Source of the DNA: Tetrahymena thermophila SB210
Lineage: Eukaryota > Ciliophora > Oligohymenophorea > Hymenostomatida > Tetrahymenidae
Reading direction: 5' to 3'
Length of the DNA stretch: 64,000 nucleotides
NCBI RefSeq assembly: GCF_000189635.1
Contig: NW_002476567.1
Span: 1,302,001-1,366,000, forward strand
Part shown: piece by piece, positions 38,901 to 53,351 of the stretch
Numbering within the stretch: position 1 is the stretch's first letter
Layout: every line of letters begins with the position of its first letter
The notes under the pieces: model-generated
Seen by the model: the letters and a program-made list of their open reading frames with translations, nothing else
Databases searched by the model: none
What the model was told of the DNA's origin: nothing
Translations under genes and position numbers: made by a program

Positions 38901-40061
38901 TGTATAAAAGGATATTATTTAACTTATAGTAAAAATAGCAATATCTAAGTATGTGAGAAATGTTTGGAAAATGAATGTTAAACGGTTTAGACAAGTCCTT
39001 CAAAAAATAACGAAATACTTCAGTAATCTCTAAATGCGTCTTTTGCAGTCTTATCTATTTCTGCAGGAATGTTGTCTCCTTTTTATATGTTAGTGAGTTT
39101 CTTTGATTTACTATAAGTAACAAATTATTTGCTGTTCATAAATGCAAATTACTCCTCCAATCTATATACGTTTTTTTAGCTATTTAATTTTGCTAATTTC
39201 GAAATAATTCCGAATGTGAAAAGCTCAAATTCAAATGCTCCGTAAAAGTTTAAACATGAAAATTTAGACACATTTCTTTTTAGTAATCTTATTTAGGCCT
39301 TTACAGTATGGGTTATTTCTCTTATTATATATGGAATAAGTGTTATAGTGAAGCCAGTAGGATAAAACTTAATTTCTAAATTTTTCAATTACTATAGAAA
39401 TAATTATAAGTATAACATTATTATTGGCTTAGGATTTTTAACCTATTGTGATATTGCTCTTTCTGTATTTTTACAGCTTTATGATTTAGAGAATATGTAA
39501 CCCTTGCAAATACTAGGCTTAATTTGTAGCATAGGTTTTATTTGCTTAATGTTTGGCTTAAATGCAGTCACTTTTTATGTCACTCAGAAAAGTCAAAACA
39601 ATTTCAATTTAAAGTAGTATGATAGGTTTTTTAATGAAGGATTTAATAGAAAAAAGTTAGTTATAAATTTAATATTCTTACTGAGAAAAACATTTATCAT
39701 ATTCATTCTTGTATTCAAATAGCTTTCACCAATTTATTAAGCTTTATAAATATTCTTAATACTTGGCTTTGAGACGACTGCTATGCTTGCAATAAAACCT
39801 TTTAAAGTAGATAAAGAGTTTAAGTTAAATATTCTTGGAAGATTTCTTTTACTTCTAAGTTTAGTATTAATTGTATGGCTATCATTTGATGATGGGTTGA
39901 ATAATTTAAGCGAAATATTGAGAAATTTGATTGAAATATCAATTATGATCTCTTTAAGTTTTCTATTTGCTAGTTAATTGGGCTATTTATATTACAGCAT
40001 CTTCAAGAGAAGAAGTTTATCCAAATCATTAAATTTACTGAAAAAATCAGGTCAAATTTGA
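32993..40061 (+). CDS. Giant Cys-rich multipass membrane protein, ~2217 aa
   Basis: Five exons: 32993-33059, 33116-33517, 33611-34081, 34294-34820 and 34875-40061; introns of 56, 93, 212 and 54 nt all keep phase. Exon 1 encodes a signal peptide (FLLFCLLLIQQVFLQ). Residues 23-210 and about 315-489 form two beta-rich, Cys-poor domains split by a short Cys-rich unit. Residues 490-1850 are roughly 25-30 tandem units of about 50 residues with repeated CxxC pairs and turns such as CLTCD and DCGDG, like furin-type or growth-factor-receptor Cys-rich repeats. Residues ~1870-2210 hold about seven to nine hydrophobic helices and a basic tail (IFKRRSLSKS). The layout is that of a large surface receptor or channel-like protein, a class abundant in ciliates. 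Ligand and activity are unknown. Confidence 0.92.
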
Positions 40062-40415
40062 TAAAAATTTTTTTAATAATGAATTAAACAAAATATTATT
40101 GAAATAATAAATCTATTCAATATTTATATTATAAAAATATTTATTCAAAAGTTACTTTTACACATTTTATTTATGCATTTAATTTAGATGAATTTAGTAT
40201 TTAATTATTTAGAAAGAAAATTTAAAAAAAATAAAAATATTTATTTATTTATTACTTCTAGATATATTAATTATATATTTAATTTAGATAAGTTTAACTA
40301 TTTTAAAGTATTTATTTAGTTAGTTATGTAGTCAGTAAGTAAGTAAGTCATTTAAATGTATCCTTTATTGTAGTTATTCAAATAATTTATTTGTTTGATA
40401 TTAAGATAATTCAAA
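40062..40415. other. Intergenic between convergent genes
   Basis: Some 350 bases separating the convergent 3' ends of the Cys-rich and kinase genes, with AAGT and TTTA short repeats near 40320-40350. No other content. Confidence 0.6.
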
Positions 40416-42405
<1,990 letters not shown>

Positions 42406-44039
42406 TTTACTATCAACCTAATTATTGTATTTTAATCAGTTTATTTTTTGCTTGTTTGATTATTCTTTATGTTTTTTTATAATTTTGCAATTATTATTAA
42501 CTTTTATATTGTACTAGTTGATATGCTCTTTTAAATGCCTATGATATATGAAGAACATATAAGAAATCTCTGTAGGACTCTCAAAAATAATCAGATTGAG
42601 TGTTAATCAAAATTGTATATTCAGATATGTGTTTATTTAAAATTATTTATTCTCATCAAAAACCTATTTAATTTTTGTAAGCTTATTTATTCTTCTTCAG
42701 TTTCTTCTATTTTGGAATAGTTTTTTAGCTTATGAGCTTTATAAAAGTGTAAGAAAAGTAACTTTTGCCTTTTTTAATCAAAACATTTTATTTTAATATA
42801 AATCTTGTAATTAAAATAAATATATATTTCTTTTATATTTGGTACTAAAGAGCTTTTCCATATAAAAATATATTTTTTACATATCTTTAAATTTCTATAA
42901 AATTGGTTAGAATAGATATTCTTAAATATTTATTTTAAATAATACTATAAAATTTATAAATTATAAAACTTAAACAGAAAAAATATGCACCCTAAAAAAT
43001 AGATTTAAAAATATAATAATGGCATTCCTAAATACAATTTTAACAAACAAATATATTTAATACTAAAATTAAAAATAGAATCTGTAATTAATATTTTAAT
43101 TTTATGAGAATCAAATGAAATTTTAGATTTATTTTTCTCATTAATCATATTTTATTTATTCTTCTTAATAATATTAGTACATTAAATGAAATTATAAAAA
43201 TATTATATCACAATTAATATATTAATAATCAATAATTTATGCTTAATGGATTAAAATATCTTCTATTAATGGTAATATATACTGTAAGTCTTCATAAATT
43301 AAAACCAATATCCCCTCCTAAACTTTATAAGAGAAAAAAGAGTAAAATTTTCAAAAAAATATTTTTGATATTAATTTATTTTGTAGTTAATATTTGAGGA
43401 GGATTGAGGTAAACTACTTTAAAATTGATAGAAAAATATTTCTAATATGAATGAGTAATATGAGAATATTCTAAAATTTTCATTAATTTTTTGAATAAAA
43501 TATATATTTTAGAATATTTTTTTAGAGATCACTGCTTTAATAGATAAAATATATCCATTCATATAAAACTAGTGTTAAGAAAAAGCATATAAAATTAATG
43601 TATTTTTTTTAAATTAAATAATTTCTAATTAAAATTTAATTATTAAAAAAATTATTATATTTTTATAAAATTATCTACTAAAAAAATATTAATTAGAAAA
43701 GAAATTTAAATGAAATTAAAAATATTCAGTTTTTAAACAAGTAAGGAAATATTTAAAAAATTTAGAATAGTATTCAGCTTAATTGAAATATAATATAAAT
43801 TTTATTATGAAAAATAAATAAACAAATAAAACAAATATTTTTTATCACTCAAGCTTTTTAAGAATTTAGAAGATCCTTTTTTAAAAAATTAAATAAATTT
43901 TGATTTTTAGAAAGAAAATATAACAACTATCTATTAATTTTTTGGAGTACCAGCCAACATTTAATAAGGAAATAAATAGGTTTGAAAAGTCGATAAAGAA
44001 GAAACTTAAAAACGATATAATAAATTAGATTAAGTATAA
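42406..44039. other. Intergenic between divergent genes
   Basis: Divergent spacer holding the promoters of the kinase (minus) and PP2A scaffold (plus) genes. The minus frame around 42640-42780 has a surprisingly coding-like patch (KNYSKIEETEEEQISLQKLN) with no clear start; it may be a short upstream exon or tiny gene. The remainder is featureless AT-rich DNA. Confidence 0.45.
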
Positions 44040-46055
44040 ATGAATTTAGAGGATAACGATGAAGATTGCACAATATATATAGAAGAACTTAAATCTGATG
44101 ATCCCAATCTTAAGATCAATGCAGTTAGCAAAATAACTTCTATCGCTGAAATATTAGGTAGACTTATCAAATTTAGATTTAAGCATTTGCTCATCAAATA
44201 AAAGAATATCTTAAACATATTGTGACATTAAAGATAAAAAAATAACTATTTTATGTATGTAAATAGGTCCTCGTAGAGTGAGAGAAGAATTGATACCTTA
44301 CATTATTGAAATAATAGAGGAATTAGATAACGAAGATGAATTTTTAATTAAGCTTGCAGAACAAATACTTTTGTTAAACGACTTTATTGATGGAAAAGAG
44401 CATTCTCATTTATTAATTTCTCCTTTAGAATTACTCTCATCTATGGAAGAAAATTCTGTCAGAGAAAAGGCAGTAAAATGCTTAATTTAAATTGCTCAAG
44501 ATTAGTCGCCAAGTAATTTTTTTATCTTAACATTAAAATATAAGTAATTGTTTTTTTCTTAAAAAATACATAGAATTCTTCACTAATAATTTCCTTCCAA
44601 TGGTCAGATAGCTTGCTCAATGGGATAACTATTCTTCAAGAATATCTGCTTGCAGTCTTCTTGGGGCTTGCTATAGTTAATTTAATTAGACTGAGAAAAA
44701 AGAAATACTCTAATTTTTTTAGGAGTTATGTAGAGACGATACTCCTATGGTAAGAAGAACAGCTGCAGAGAATCTAGGATATATTGCTGACTGCTAGAAG
44801 GGTGATTTTATTTACTCAGTTTTAGTGCCTTTATGGCAAGATTTAGTTTAAGACTAAACTGACTCAGTAAAAGTAAAGGCTATTGAAGTATCAATTAAAC
44901 TTATGGATAAACTTAATAAATAAGAAGTCTCAGACTAATTTGTTAAGCCTCTTAAAGATGTATTAAACCTTAAAAATAAGAGCTGGAGAATAAGATATGC
45001 AGTTGCTGAAGTTTTGGGTGATCTTGTTAATCACTTAGGTATATTAAAAAAAATTAATTTTATTGTTGTTAAAACACATTTCTGAAATGATATGAATAAT
45101 ATAAAAAATAGATAATATTAATAAATTATTTATAAATAAAGAAAAGGAAGTTAGTAGAAAGGAAATGGTAACTATTTATGAAACATTATTAAAGGATAGC
45201 GAGCATGAAGTTAGGTCAGTAGCTTTAATTAAATTAAAAGATATTTGTAAGTGCTTAACTGAAGGTGTATTGGTTAATAATATATTGCCTATTTTAAATG
45301 GGTTAGTATAAGATACAAGTTAGCATGTAAGAACCTCTCTTGGTGAAGTTCTCTGTTCTATTTCTGTTAATTTTGAAGTAAAAAATGTAATAAGTGGTAT
45401 CCTCCCTATCATAGAGAATCTTTTAAAAGACGATATGCTTGATGTTAGACTAAATGTCATGAATAATATTGAACCTTTAAATAATCATATTGGTAATGAT
45501 AATGTCAAAAAGAGTGTTTTGCCTCTATTTGAGTAAATATCAACAGAAAAGCAGTGGAGATTCCGTCTGGCCTTTGTTGAATTCCTACCAAAGCTCACAC
45601 AATAACTAGGATTTGCAGAGTTTAAAGATAATTTAATTGAGTATATGAAGTAGTTCTTCTTTGATCATTATTCAGAAATCCGTTAGTAAAACTTTAAAAA
45701 TTTTATTACTCTATCAAAATAGCATGGATATTAAAACATAAAACCCATCATAGTAGAGGGTATAAATAATTTAGCAAAATCAAGTAATTACATATTTAGG
45801 GTTTCTTCTCTTTAGGGTATCTAAATAATAAGTGAAATACTCCCTAAGTCTGATCTTTAAAGTTTGTTTGAAGATATGTCTAGTAAACTAATGAGCGATC
45901 CTGTTCCTAACGTTAAAATTAATCTGCTTAAACTTTATATTTCTATTTAAGATAAATTAGATCCCTCTGTAAGAGTAAGTTTTAGTTCTAATGCAAAAAG
46001 ATCTCTTGCACAAGATACTGATTCTGATGTATAATATTATATAACACAAATCTGA
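44040..46055 (+). CDS. PPP2R1: PP2A scaffold (A/PR65) subunit, 590 aa
   Basis: Four exons: 44040-44157, 44267-44512, 44574-45038 and 45112-46055, with introns of 109, 61 and 73 nt in consistent phase. It is the HEAT-repeat scaffold that holds the PP2A catalytic and regulatory B subunits. Its length matches human PR65 (589 aa), and repeat-specific blocks align across the protein: RREELIPYI-type helices, SSRISACSLLGACY, DDTPMVRRTAAENLG, NKSWRIRYAVAEVLGDL, LLKDDMLDVRLNVMNN and EKQWRFRLAFVEFLPKL. Roughly 15 HEAT repeats are expected from the family. The acidic start MNLEDNDEDC replaces the short acidic N-terminus of animal PR65. The gene stands alone and ends before a run of TTAA repeats. Confidence 0.96.
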
Positions 46056-47074
46056 TAAAATTATTAATTAATTAATTAATTAATTAATATAAAAAATTTT
46101 TTTGTAAATTTTTGAATTCAAATTTAATAATTGTAAATGAAAAATAATTTTAATCTATAAATAAAAAACAATTAATATTTACTTGTACATTTTAATCTTT
46201 ATACATTAATTTGCCATATTTATAATTTCCTTTAAATATTTATGTTGGCTGAAGTATTTATTAGATAATAGGATACTTTATTTATAGAACAGTGCTTACT
46301 TTTATAATTTATTATAATAAATTAACAAAAAGTTAAATTATCGATTTTTTAGAGGAGTCACATTATTTTAGTCTTAGTTTAGATAAATAATTTATTTTTC
46401 AAGACATTATATTTAAATAATGTGCTTAGAAATGAACAAATAAAGTAATAAATTATAGTAAAGGAATTGCTATCCATTTTAATATATATGTTTAGATAAA
46501 TTATTCTTTTTCAAAGAGTTTTTTTTAATATTTATTTAATAGTAATAATAAAGAGTTTTCAAAATTGAACTGATAAAATATAAAATATATCAAAGAATTC
46601 ACTATTTTAAGCTTTAATTCTATATAAATTAATCTTTTTGAAGAAGCTTTATTTTATGGAAATGATAAAAATTAAAAAAAAAAATTATAGAATACAAAAT
46701 TAAAGTAGAATACATGAATTTAAAAGTAAGTAACAATACATTATTATATAAATAGATTGGAATTATAATTTATTTATTTATTTTTGAGATTTTGGTTGGA
46801 ATGAAAAATTAGGAAAAGCTCATTCATTTAATTTATTTATTTATTTGATGGATAGATAGATAGAGAAAGAAGGGTGAAAGTACTTAAGAATAAAAGGAAA
46901 GTGTGATTGTGTATGATGATAATTTAGGTTTTGATTTATTTTAGAAAATATAGTGATTATTATTTGATAGTCAGACACCCTAAAAATGGTTGATAGATCA
47001 ACTTAACTTTGATGCTTCTTCCTCTCTTTCTTTATAAATGTTTTGCTTTTATTAAAGAAATTTGACATCGAAAA
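46056..47074. other. Intergenic between convergent genes
   Basis: About 1 kb of AT-rich spacer. A (TTAA)n run lies just after the PP2A stop, and a short TAGA run near 46855. No gene seen. Confidence 0.6.
46062..46090. repeat. (TTAA)n short tandem repeat
   Basis: About seven tandem TTAA units immediately downstream of the PP2A scaffold stop codon. Confidence 0.85.
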
Positions 47075-49384
47075 TCAATCTTCTATCATGAAGTAATTAA
47101 TTGACTTTAAGTAGGATACACAATCATTTTTAAATTGTTGGAAAAAGTAGTTTTTATCTTCGTCTTCGTCTGGATCTCCGCATAAAGTGGGCTTTATTTA
47201 GCCTAGTTCTAAGTAACCATTCAGGATCATTGGGCATAAGATATTTACAAAACTATCATTTAAATGTGGGAAATCACAAGCTTAAGAGTAAATGGTGTTC
47301 AAAGCGTTGTTTAGGGCGCTTAAAAAAGTTGTATACTAATATTTATCAGTTTCAAAAAGAATGCTGCTCATTAATTGATATCTTGAAGAAAGATTTTCAA
47401 TACGAGCATCGAAAAATGTTGAGAAAAGGCTTTAGAGAACATTGCTAATTCCTAATTATGTAATTTAGGTTAGACATTCATCTTAGCTCAATAAGTTATT
47501 GTCAAGTTGTAAAAATACTCTTTTAACTTCCTTTGTGTAGTCTAAGTTTTCATATATTTCTTATTGTCTTCTATTTAATTCGTTAAAATGTTGGTTACGG
47601 ATTTCTTCTTTAGTACGAGGGTCTTCTTTTTAATGAAGAGCTTTTTTCCACTTATTTTCCCAACGCTTGTTTAAGTTGACAATAAGAATTTAAATTCTCT
47701 TAGAAATACGATCAGTGGTCTTTAAGAATCTGAGTATATTCATAACACCATCGAAAGAAATGAATTAGTTTTCAAATAAATCTAGGTCTAATTAGTCTTA
47801 GGTTCTTTCACAGAATTAGTTGGTGATCTAACTCAAAAATTAGGAATCTATTTTAATTTGCTTTGAGGATAAATGATTCCAGCAATTTTCAAACTCAGGA
47901 CCTATTGAGTCAATAAGCAGAATAATACCTTCTAAATTTCTGTCTTCTTCCATAAGTCCTCCGCAAATGTATTGATGAATCATTGTCTAAATAATATATG
48001 ATATTATTTTCTTAGGTAAAAATTTAGACAAAAAGAGTTCTCCGAGGAACTTCAAAAATAGATTAAAGCTCTTTTTTTCCATAGCTTCTTGTTTTGAATT
48101 AATCTTTTTATTGCTTTCGGTTGATTCTTCTTCATCGTTAAGATCATTCGCTGTCTACCTGCTATTACTCAAAATACTATGAAGCTTATTTTGGTCATAA
48201 AATAAGTCTTGCAAAACAGCAAACATTTATCCTTTGAAAGTCTTTTATAAGTCTATATTTGATGAATTGTTATTTGCCTTTTCTATTTCTTCTTCACGTT
48301 CTTAGATGTAAATAGCCATTTGAGCATATAATTTTGTGTATTTGGCTTCTTTACAGACTTTACTGATTAAAGAAAAGATACATTTGTTTATGTTTCTTTA
48401 ACATAATTAGAAGAATTAATCTTTCAAATTATTGAAATTATCAGGAGTGACAATATTTAGTAGGAATTTCAATTCATCTTGAGATTGAGAAAACAAAGGT
48501 GTTCTAATTTATCTCCATTTCGAATCTTAGTTTTCTTCTAAAATAGAATCTGGTTAGATTGGTAAAGTTAAATTTCTATTTCTATTATTTTAATGTCTTC
48601 TATTACTGTTAGCTTCTGTTTACAAGTCGATCTAATAATTCTAGTTCTTATTGTTTTAGAAATTATTGATAGTTTATCTTACTGTGACTCTTTGGTTTCT
48701 GTTTCCTCCATGTCTTTGTTGCTAAGAAGAATTTGATTCTTCGTCTTAATAGGATTAATTTGAATAACTGGTTTGGTGTCTTCTTCTTAAATTACTTTAT
48801 TTTGTGAAAGACTCATATTGTCTTGCATTAAATTCTTGAATTTCTATGGGGATATTTTGAGTGATTTCATCTTCAAAATCAATAAAGTTAGTTGATAAGA
48901 GATAATTTAGACCTTCGAACGACTTAAGGTAAGATCTTTGTTAAGCGTGTTTTTCAGCATCTGCAAAAATTGGCATGATTATATTTTCTTCAATGTAACA
49001 TTTTAACAGTTCTAATTGCTCAAGTCTTTCTTATTCTCTCAAGCGCTACAATTCAAGTTCTCTTAGTCTTTCTTCCTCCTCAAGTTGCTGCTTCTTAATA
49101 TTTTCTTATCTTAATCTTTCTTCTTCCTATAATTACTGCTGTTTACGACGCAATTCTTCTTGGCCTTCTGCAGTATCAACTTTTCTGACATATTCAAAAG
49201 TTTTAGAATTGTTTACTTTACCATTGTTATTGTTATGGTTGTTGTATCTTTTCTTGTTGTTATTATAGTTGCTATTTTTAAAGTTTGAATTATTTGCACT
49301 CTATTGAGAGTAATTTTGAGAGTTGAACCTCTGATTTCGCGATTATGGTGGCATTTCACCACTTGGTTTTGGTTTGTTGTTCAT
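47075..49384 (-). CDS. MIF4G-domain, eIF4G-like translation factor, 769 aa
   Basis: Single long minus exon from ATG 49384 to TGA 47075. Residues 1-65 are Asn/Gln/Ser-rich with Arg and Lys (NNNKKRYNNHNNNNG), typical of RNA-binding tails. Residues ~73-130 form a charged single helix or coiled coil of Glu/Arg/Leu (EEERLRQENIKKQ). A second disordered part follows. From about residue 310 the protein becomes all-helical and matches the MIF4G pattern: LKFLLNIVTPDNFNNLKDQF, SLISKVCKEAKYTKLYAQM, SFNLFLKFLGELFLSKFLPK and GIILLIDSIGPEFE. The HEAT-like MIF4G fold of eIF4G binds eIF4A and RNA, so a role in translation initiation is likely. No clear eIF4E-binding YxxxxLL motif was noticed. Alternatives are other MIF4G proteins such as CBP80-like or NOT1-like factors. 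Confidence 0.85.
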
Positions 49385-51252
49385 GTTTTAAATTTTGTTA
49401 AGTTTTGTTTATTTATTGTTTTTTTTAAAATTATTAATCAAAGAAAAGCTGCTATTATTTAAAGTAAATAACATGATTTGTGAATGGAAAATTTGTATAG
49501 AAATCAAGCTAATAATTTATTTTAATAGCAAAATGAATGAATTTTCTGATTGAAATTAACCAAAAATTGTCAAATTTTAGGTAAACAAAAAATATTTTTA
49601 TTAATTTTTGAATTTTAATATGATATTAGAAGCGCTAATGCTGATAGAAATAATTATATGTATTTACAAAAATATAGACATACATGCATACATAAATACT
49701 ATATTAATATTTTGTTAGAGACGACTTTTTAATATTTTCTACTCTTCAAATTATAAGTTGTAAAAATTACAGACAAACACAATAAAAAATTAAAATTAGA
49801 AAATTTCAAAACTTGTAATTCTTTCATATTATATAATAATTCTTCTTATTTTTGCAGAGTAAAAACCTTTCCTTTCTTTTTCTGGAAATAATTAATAAAG
49901 TTTTAAAATTTCCCGCAATTTTCATTTTATTTTAAATTCACTTAAAAGCATTGTATCTCTGTGAAGACCCTTCATTTTTAAGGGTTTTTTAATTTGGTTT
50001 CAATTATTAATATGTGTGAATTTCCTTTCTTTATTTTTCAAGTTTCAATAGGCAAAATCCTGGATTATTTTCCTCTTTTTTATTAGTTAACCCTTATTGA
50101 ATAATTATAGCGTCTCTTAAAAATTGATAATTTGAAAAATTGTTACCTTATATTTTATAACACTTTGTCTATTAGGACGCTCTACACATTTAACTTTGAT
50201 TAATTAATATTAAACATTTAGTTCTTTTTTATTCCCAGTTTAGTTATTATTACTAAATTTCGTACCTATTCGTTAGCAAAAAACTTAATAATACTAATTA
50301 TTTTTAAATAAAATTTTTGCTAACTTTAAGTTATTTAATCAAAAATAAAATCAGTTGATTAAAAATATTAATTGCAATGGTTTTATTGTTAACGTGAATA
50401 AAGATAATCAATTATAATTGATTTTTGTTTAATATTTTTAAGAATTGCATAAAATTAAACTTCTAAAAATTGCATCAGTTTTTGTTTCATAAAAAATAAG
50501 GAAACTAATTAATTATTTTATTTAAAATATTTATTTTTTAAACTATTTTAATTTTCTTAATAAAATTGACAAAGAGTGGATATTTATTTCAGTTGAAAAC
50601 AAAACAGTAAAAATTATATAACTTAATATTTTATGATTTTGATAATATTATTTTTATTTAAATATCAAAAAAAATAAAAGGAAGAGGTGGTTATTTAAAT
50701 TTTAAATTTATAATATAAAGTGCATATGTTTATGTTCGTTACCAACCTCCTAACTACTTCTTTAATAGAATGTACTAACAATATTTTCTTATTAATTTTA
50801 ATATTATAAAAATCTTAGATTATTAATATTACAATAATGTATTAATATTTATAAAAAATACAATCTTTCAATAAGAATTTAATCAATTTTATTTTTATTT
50901 TATTAATCCAACATAACTTTTTTGGGCAAGTTTAATAAAAATTTAAATAAATTAAAATTTAGTTTTTTTGATTGATATAAAAATGCAAACTATATTTTTA
51001 ATATATACTTTATTAGAAACAAACATTTTAAATAGTAATACTAATTAATTACATAAATAATTATTTTTAATTTACATTTTTTAAAATTTGTTAATTAAAA
51101 GTAAAATTAAAGAAAATTCATCTAAAAAATAATTCATTTTGAAAAGTGATAAATAAATTTAGAGAATCTCAATAATTTTACCTAGAAAATTTATTATTTT
51201 ATTTATATGATTTGAAGGAAAATTTAGTTTGTTTATATAAGTTAAATATTGT
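49385..51252. other. Intergenic with possible breakage-site-like motifs
   Basis: AT-rich spacer of about 1.9 kb. It holds AAGAGGTGGTT at 50682-50692 and ACCAACCTC at 50741-50749, partial and opposed matches to the Tetrahymena chromosome breakage sequence, discussed as a finding. A hairpin ACCCTT/AAGGGT followed by T residues is at 49967-49990. No gene seen. Confidence 0.5.
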
Positions 51253-52220
51253 TCATAACTAGTCGTTGCTAATATTATTTGCTGAATACTATGCTGAAAT
51301 ATTTTGTTAAGCAAACAAAAAGCTCTTTTTAGTTGTTGAGTCTATCTTAAAAGGATTAACCTTACCCCTAGTTATATATTATTAAGATTTATCTTCAATA
51401 TCAGGATTGCTAATTAATTTTTAAGAACTGCTATTATCTAAATTCTACTAATCTATTAAAAAAAAAGATAAAATATTTATAAATTGAATGTTAAAGAATA
51501 TTTATTACTTTAATTTGAGGTATTTAATCTTTAGCAATATCTATAAAATTTAAAATTCACTATAAAAATTAATATGAGTGGAACACCACTAAGTATTAGT
51601 ATTGTGTATTTTACAGCACCTGTAACACTATTAGAATCACATATGTTAGAAGGTAGCTTAACTAAACATTCTTAATCACTTGAGTTGGTAGTATTTTATA
51701 AGTTAATTTTATTGCAAATAATTCCTTTTTATACAGCGTAGCAGCTCAAATCTTCATTTACTACTATACCGAAAACGCATATACCTAGAACTAAAGTAAG
51801 TAGTGCGAAAAGAAGAGATATCTTAAATAATTTAGAAAGACTTTAAAGTCCTTAATGATCAATTTCATTTAATGAATAAATATATGTAATAAATGAGAGC
51901 AGCGATAAGAGAGAGTAAGTAAATTCTATTCCAATAATCTTTGATTCACTTTCTAATCCAAGTAATCTTAGTTATACATTCAAAATGATTAGCACAAAAC
52001 TAGATATTTAAAATAAAAAGCTAATCATTAGCATAATCTTTAAAATTGTTTTTTCACTTCCATTTTCATCCATTTTAATATTTGCATTTATATTCTCAAT
52101 TTTATAGATTACTTAAAAAGGATTTGCAAGCTTAGAGTCCATTTAGCTTTCTTTCTAATTTTTAAATGCGTTTTATGCCAAATTTGTTTCGTCTTTTAAT
52201 GGTTTTTTTAGTGTACTCAT
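51253..52220 (-). CDS. Four-span membrane protein, copy A, 303 aa
   Basis: Two exons, complement(51509-52220) and complement(51253-51452), with a 56-nt intron splitting an Asn codon. After an ~65-residue polar N-terminus there are four predicted membrane helices: IMLMISFLFQISSFVLII, EFTYSLLSLLSFITYIYS, LFALLTLVLGICVFGIVV and YTILILSGVPLILIFIV. A longer loop between helices 3 and 4 carries four Cys residues (CYAV, ICNK, ECLV, ICDS), which could be disulphide-bonded outside the cytosol. The C-terminal tail is polar, Gln/Ser-rich and ends NDQL. It lies about 1.1 kb from a paralogue with the same strand, intron position, topology and tail. The Cys-loop tetraspan shape recalls tetraspanins, but no CCG motif is present; function unknown. 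Confidence 0.85.
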
Positions 52221-53351
52221 TCAAATAAATTTAATCTAAAGTGAAAAAAAAAAATACTTTTTTTTTAAGATTATTTTCTGTAATAAATGTTTATGATTTT
52301 AAGAAACAAATTTATTGACTTTTTAATTTTAAAATTTGTAAGCATGAAAATTCTTTTAATTTTATATGACACTTATGTACCATAAAACAATTTTCATAAT
52401 AAAATATACATAATCTATATTTTTGTTAAAAAGTTTATGGATATAATCCTTACATAGTTTTTAATTTTTAATTCAAATTTAGAATTGATAAATATCTTTA
52501 TCTTAAATAAGTTTTTTAAGCCAATAATTTTAAACATTTATTTCTTTCTTTTAAAATTAAAAATTATTATTAAATAATTTTATTTTGCTAAACATCAAAA
52601 TATATTTTACAAAACTTATTTATTTAATAATATATTTATCCCTAAATTATCTTATTTTAATAAAGAAATTTATTTTTTTAAAACAAAAATTTTTTAACAT
52701 TTTAGTATTATCTATAATTAGTATCCCCTAAAATCAAGTGGGTTCTTAATGTAGAAAATATAGAGTAAATAATGCGTTTAAAACATTAAAAGAAATTTTA
52801 TATAAATATATTTTAAACAAAGATTTTCTTCTTAAAGTGATAAATTTTAATTGCAAAATAAAAATAGTGATATTTTATGAGAACATAAAGAATATATTAA
52901 AAATAAATCAGATTTTTACTTAAAAATAACTTTTTATTATGCTAAACACTTACCCATAGCTTTAATTTTAGGTATTTTCCTTAAATAATATTGAGACAAA
53001 GCAGTAAATTGAGAAAAAAAATAACCATAAAATAAAATGATATTCAAAACAAATTTACTAAATTAATTAATTATTGGTACAATAAAGCAAAAGAATTACT
53101 TAAATAATAACAAAATTAAAAAGGGATTTTTAATTAAATATTGACTTTTATAAAATTGTAATAGAATCAAATAAAAGTTTTTCAAAGGTTTGATTCAAAC
53201 AAATGTTAGATAGATATTCAAAAGATTTTAATTTTTATTAAATAAATAAATAAATAAATATTTAATTTTAATAGGGTTTTATTAAGTTTATCCAATAGAA
53301 ATAGTATTTATTATTCAATTAATAATAATTAAGACTGCTTAATTTGTTTTT
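52221..53351. other. Intergenic between the tandem membrane genes
   Basis: AT-rich spacer carrying the promoter of copy A and the 3' flank of copy B. A short (AAAT)n run is at about 53238-53262. No further gene or copy seen. Confidence 0.6.

Noticed and set aside
49967-49990. Hairpin plus T-run resembling a bacterial terminator
   Set aside because: Such terminators do not operate in ciliate nuclear transcription, and no RNA gene could be placed next to it.
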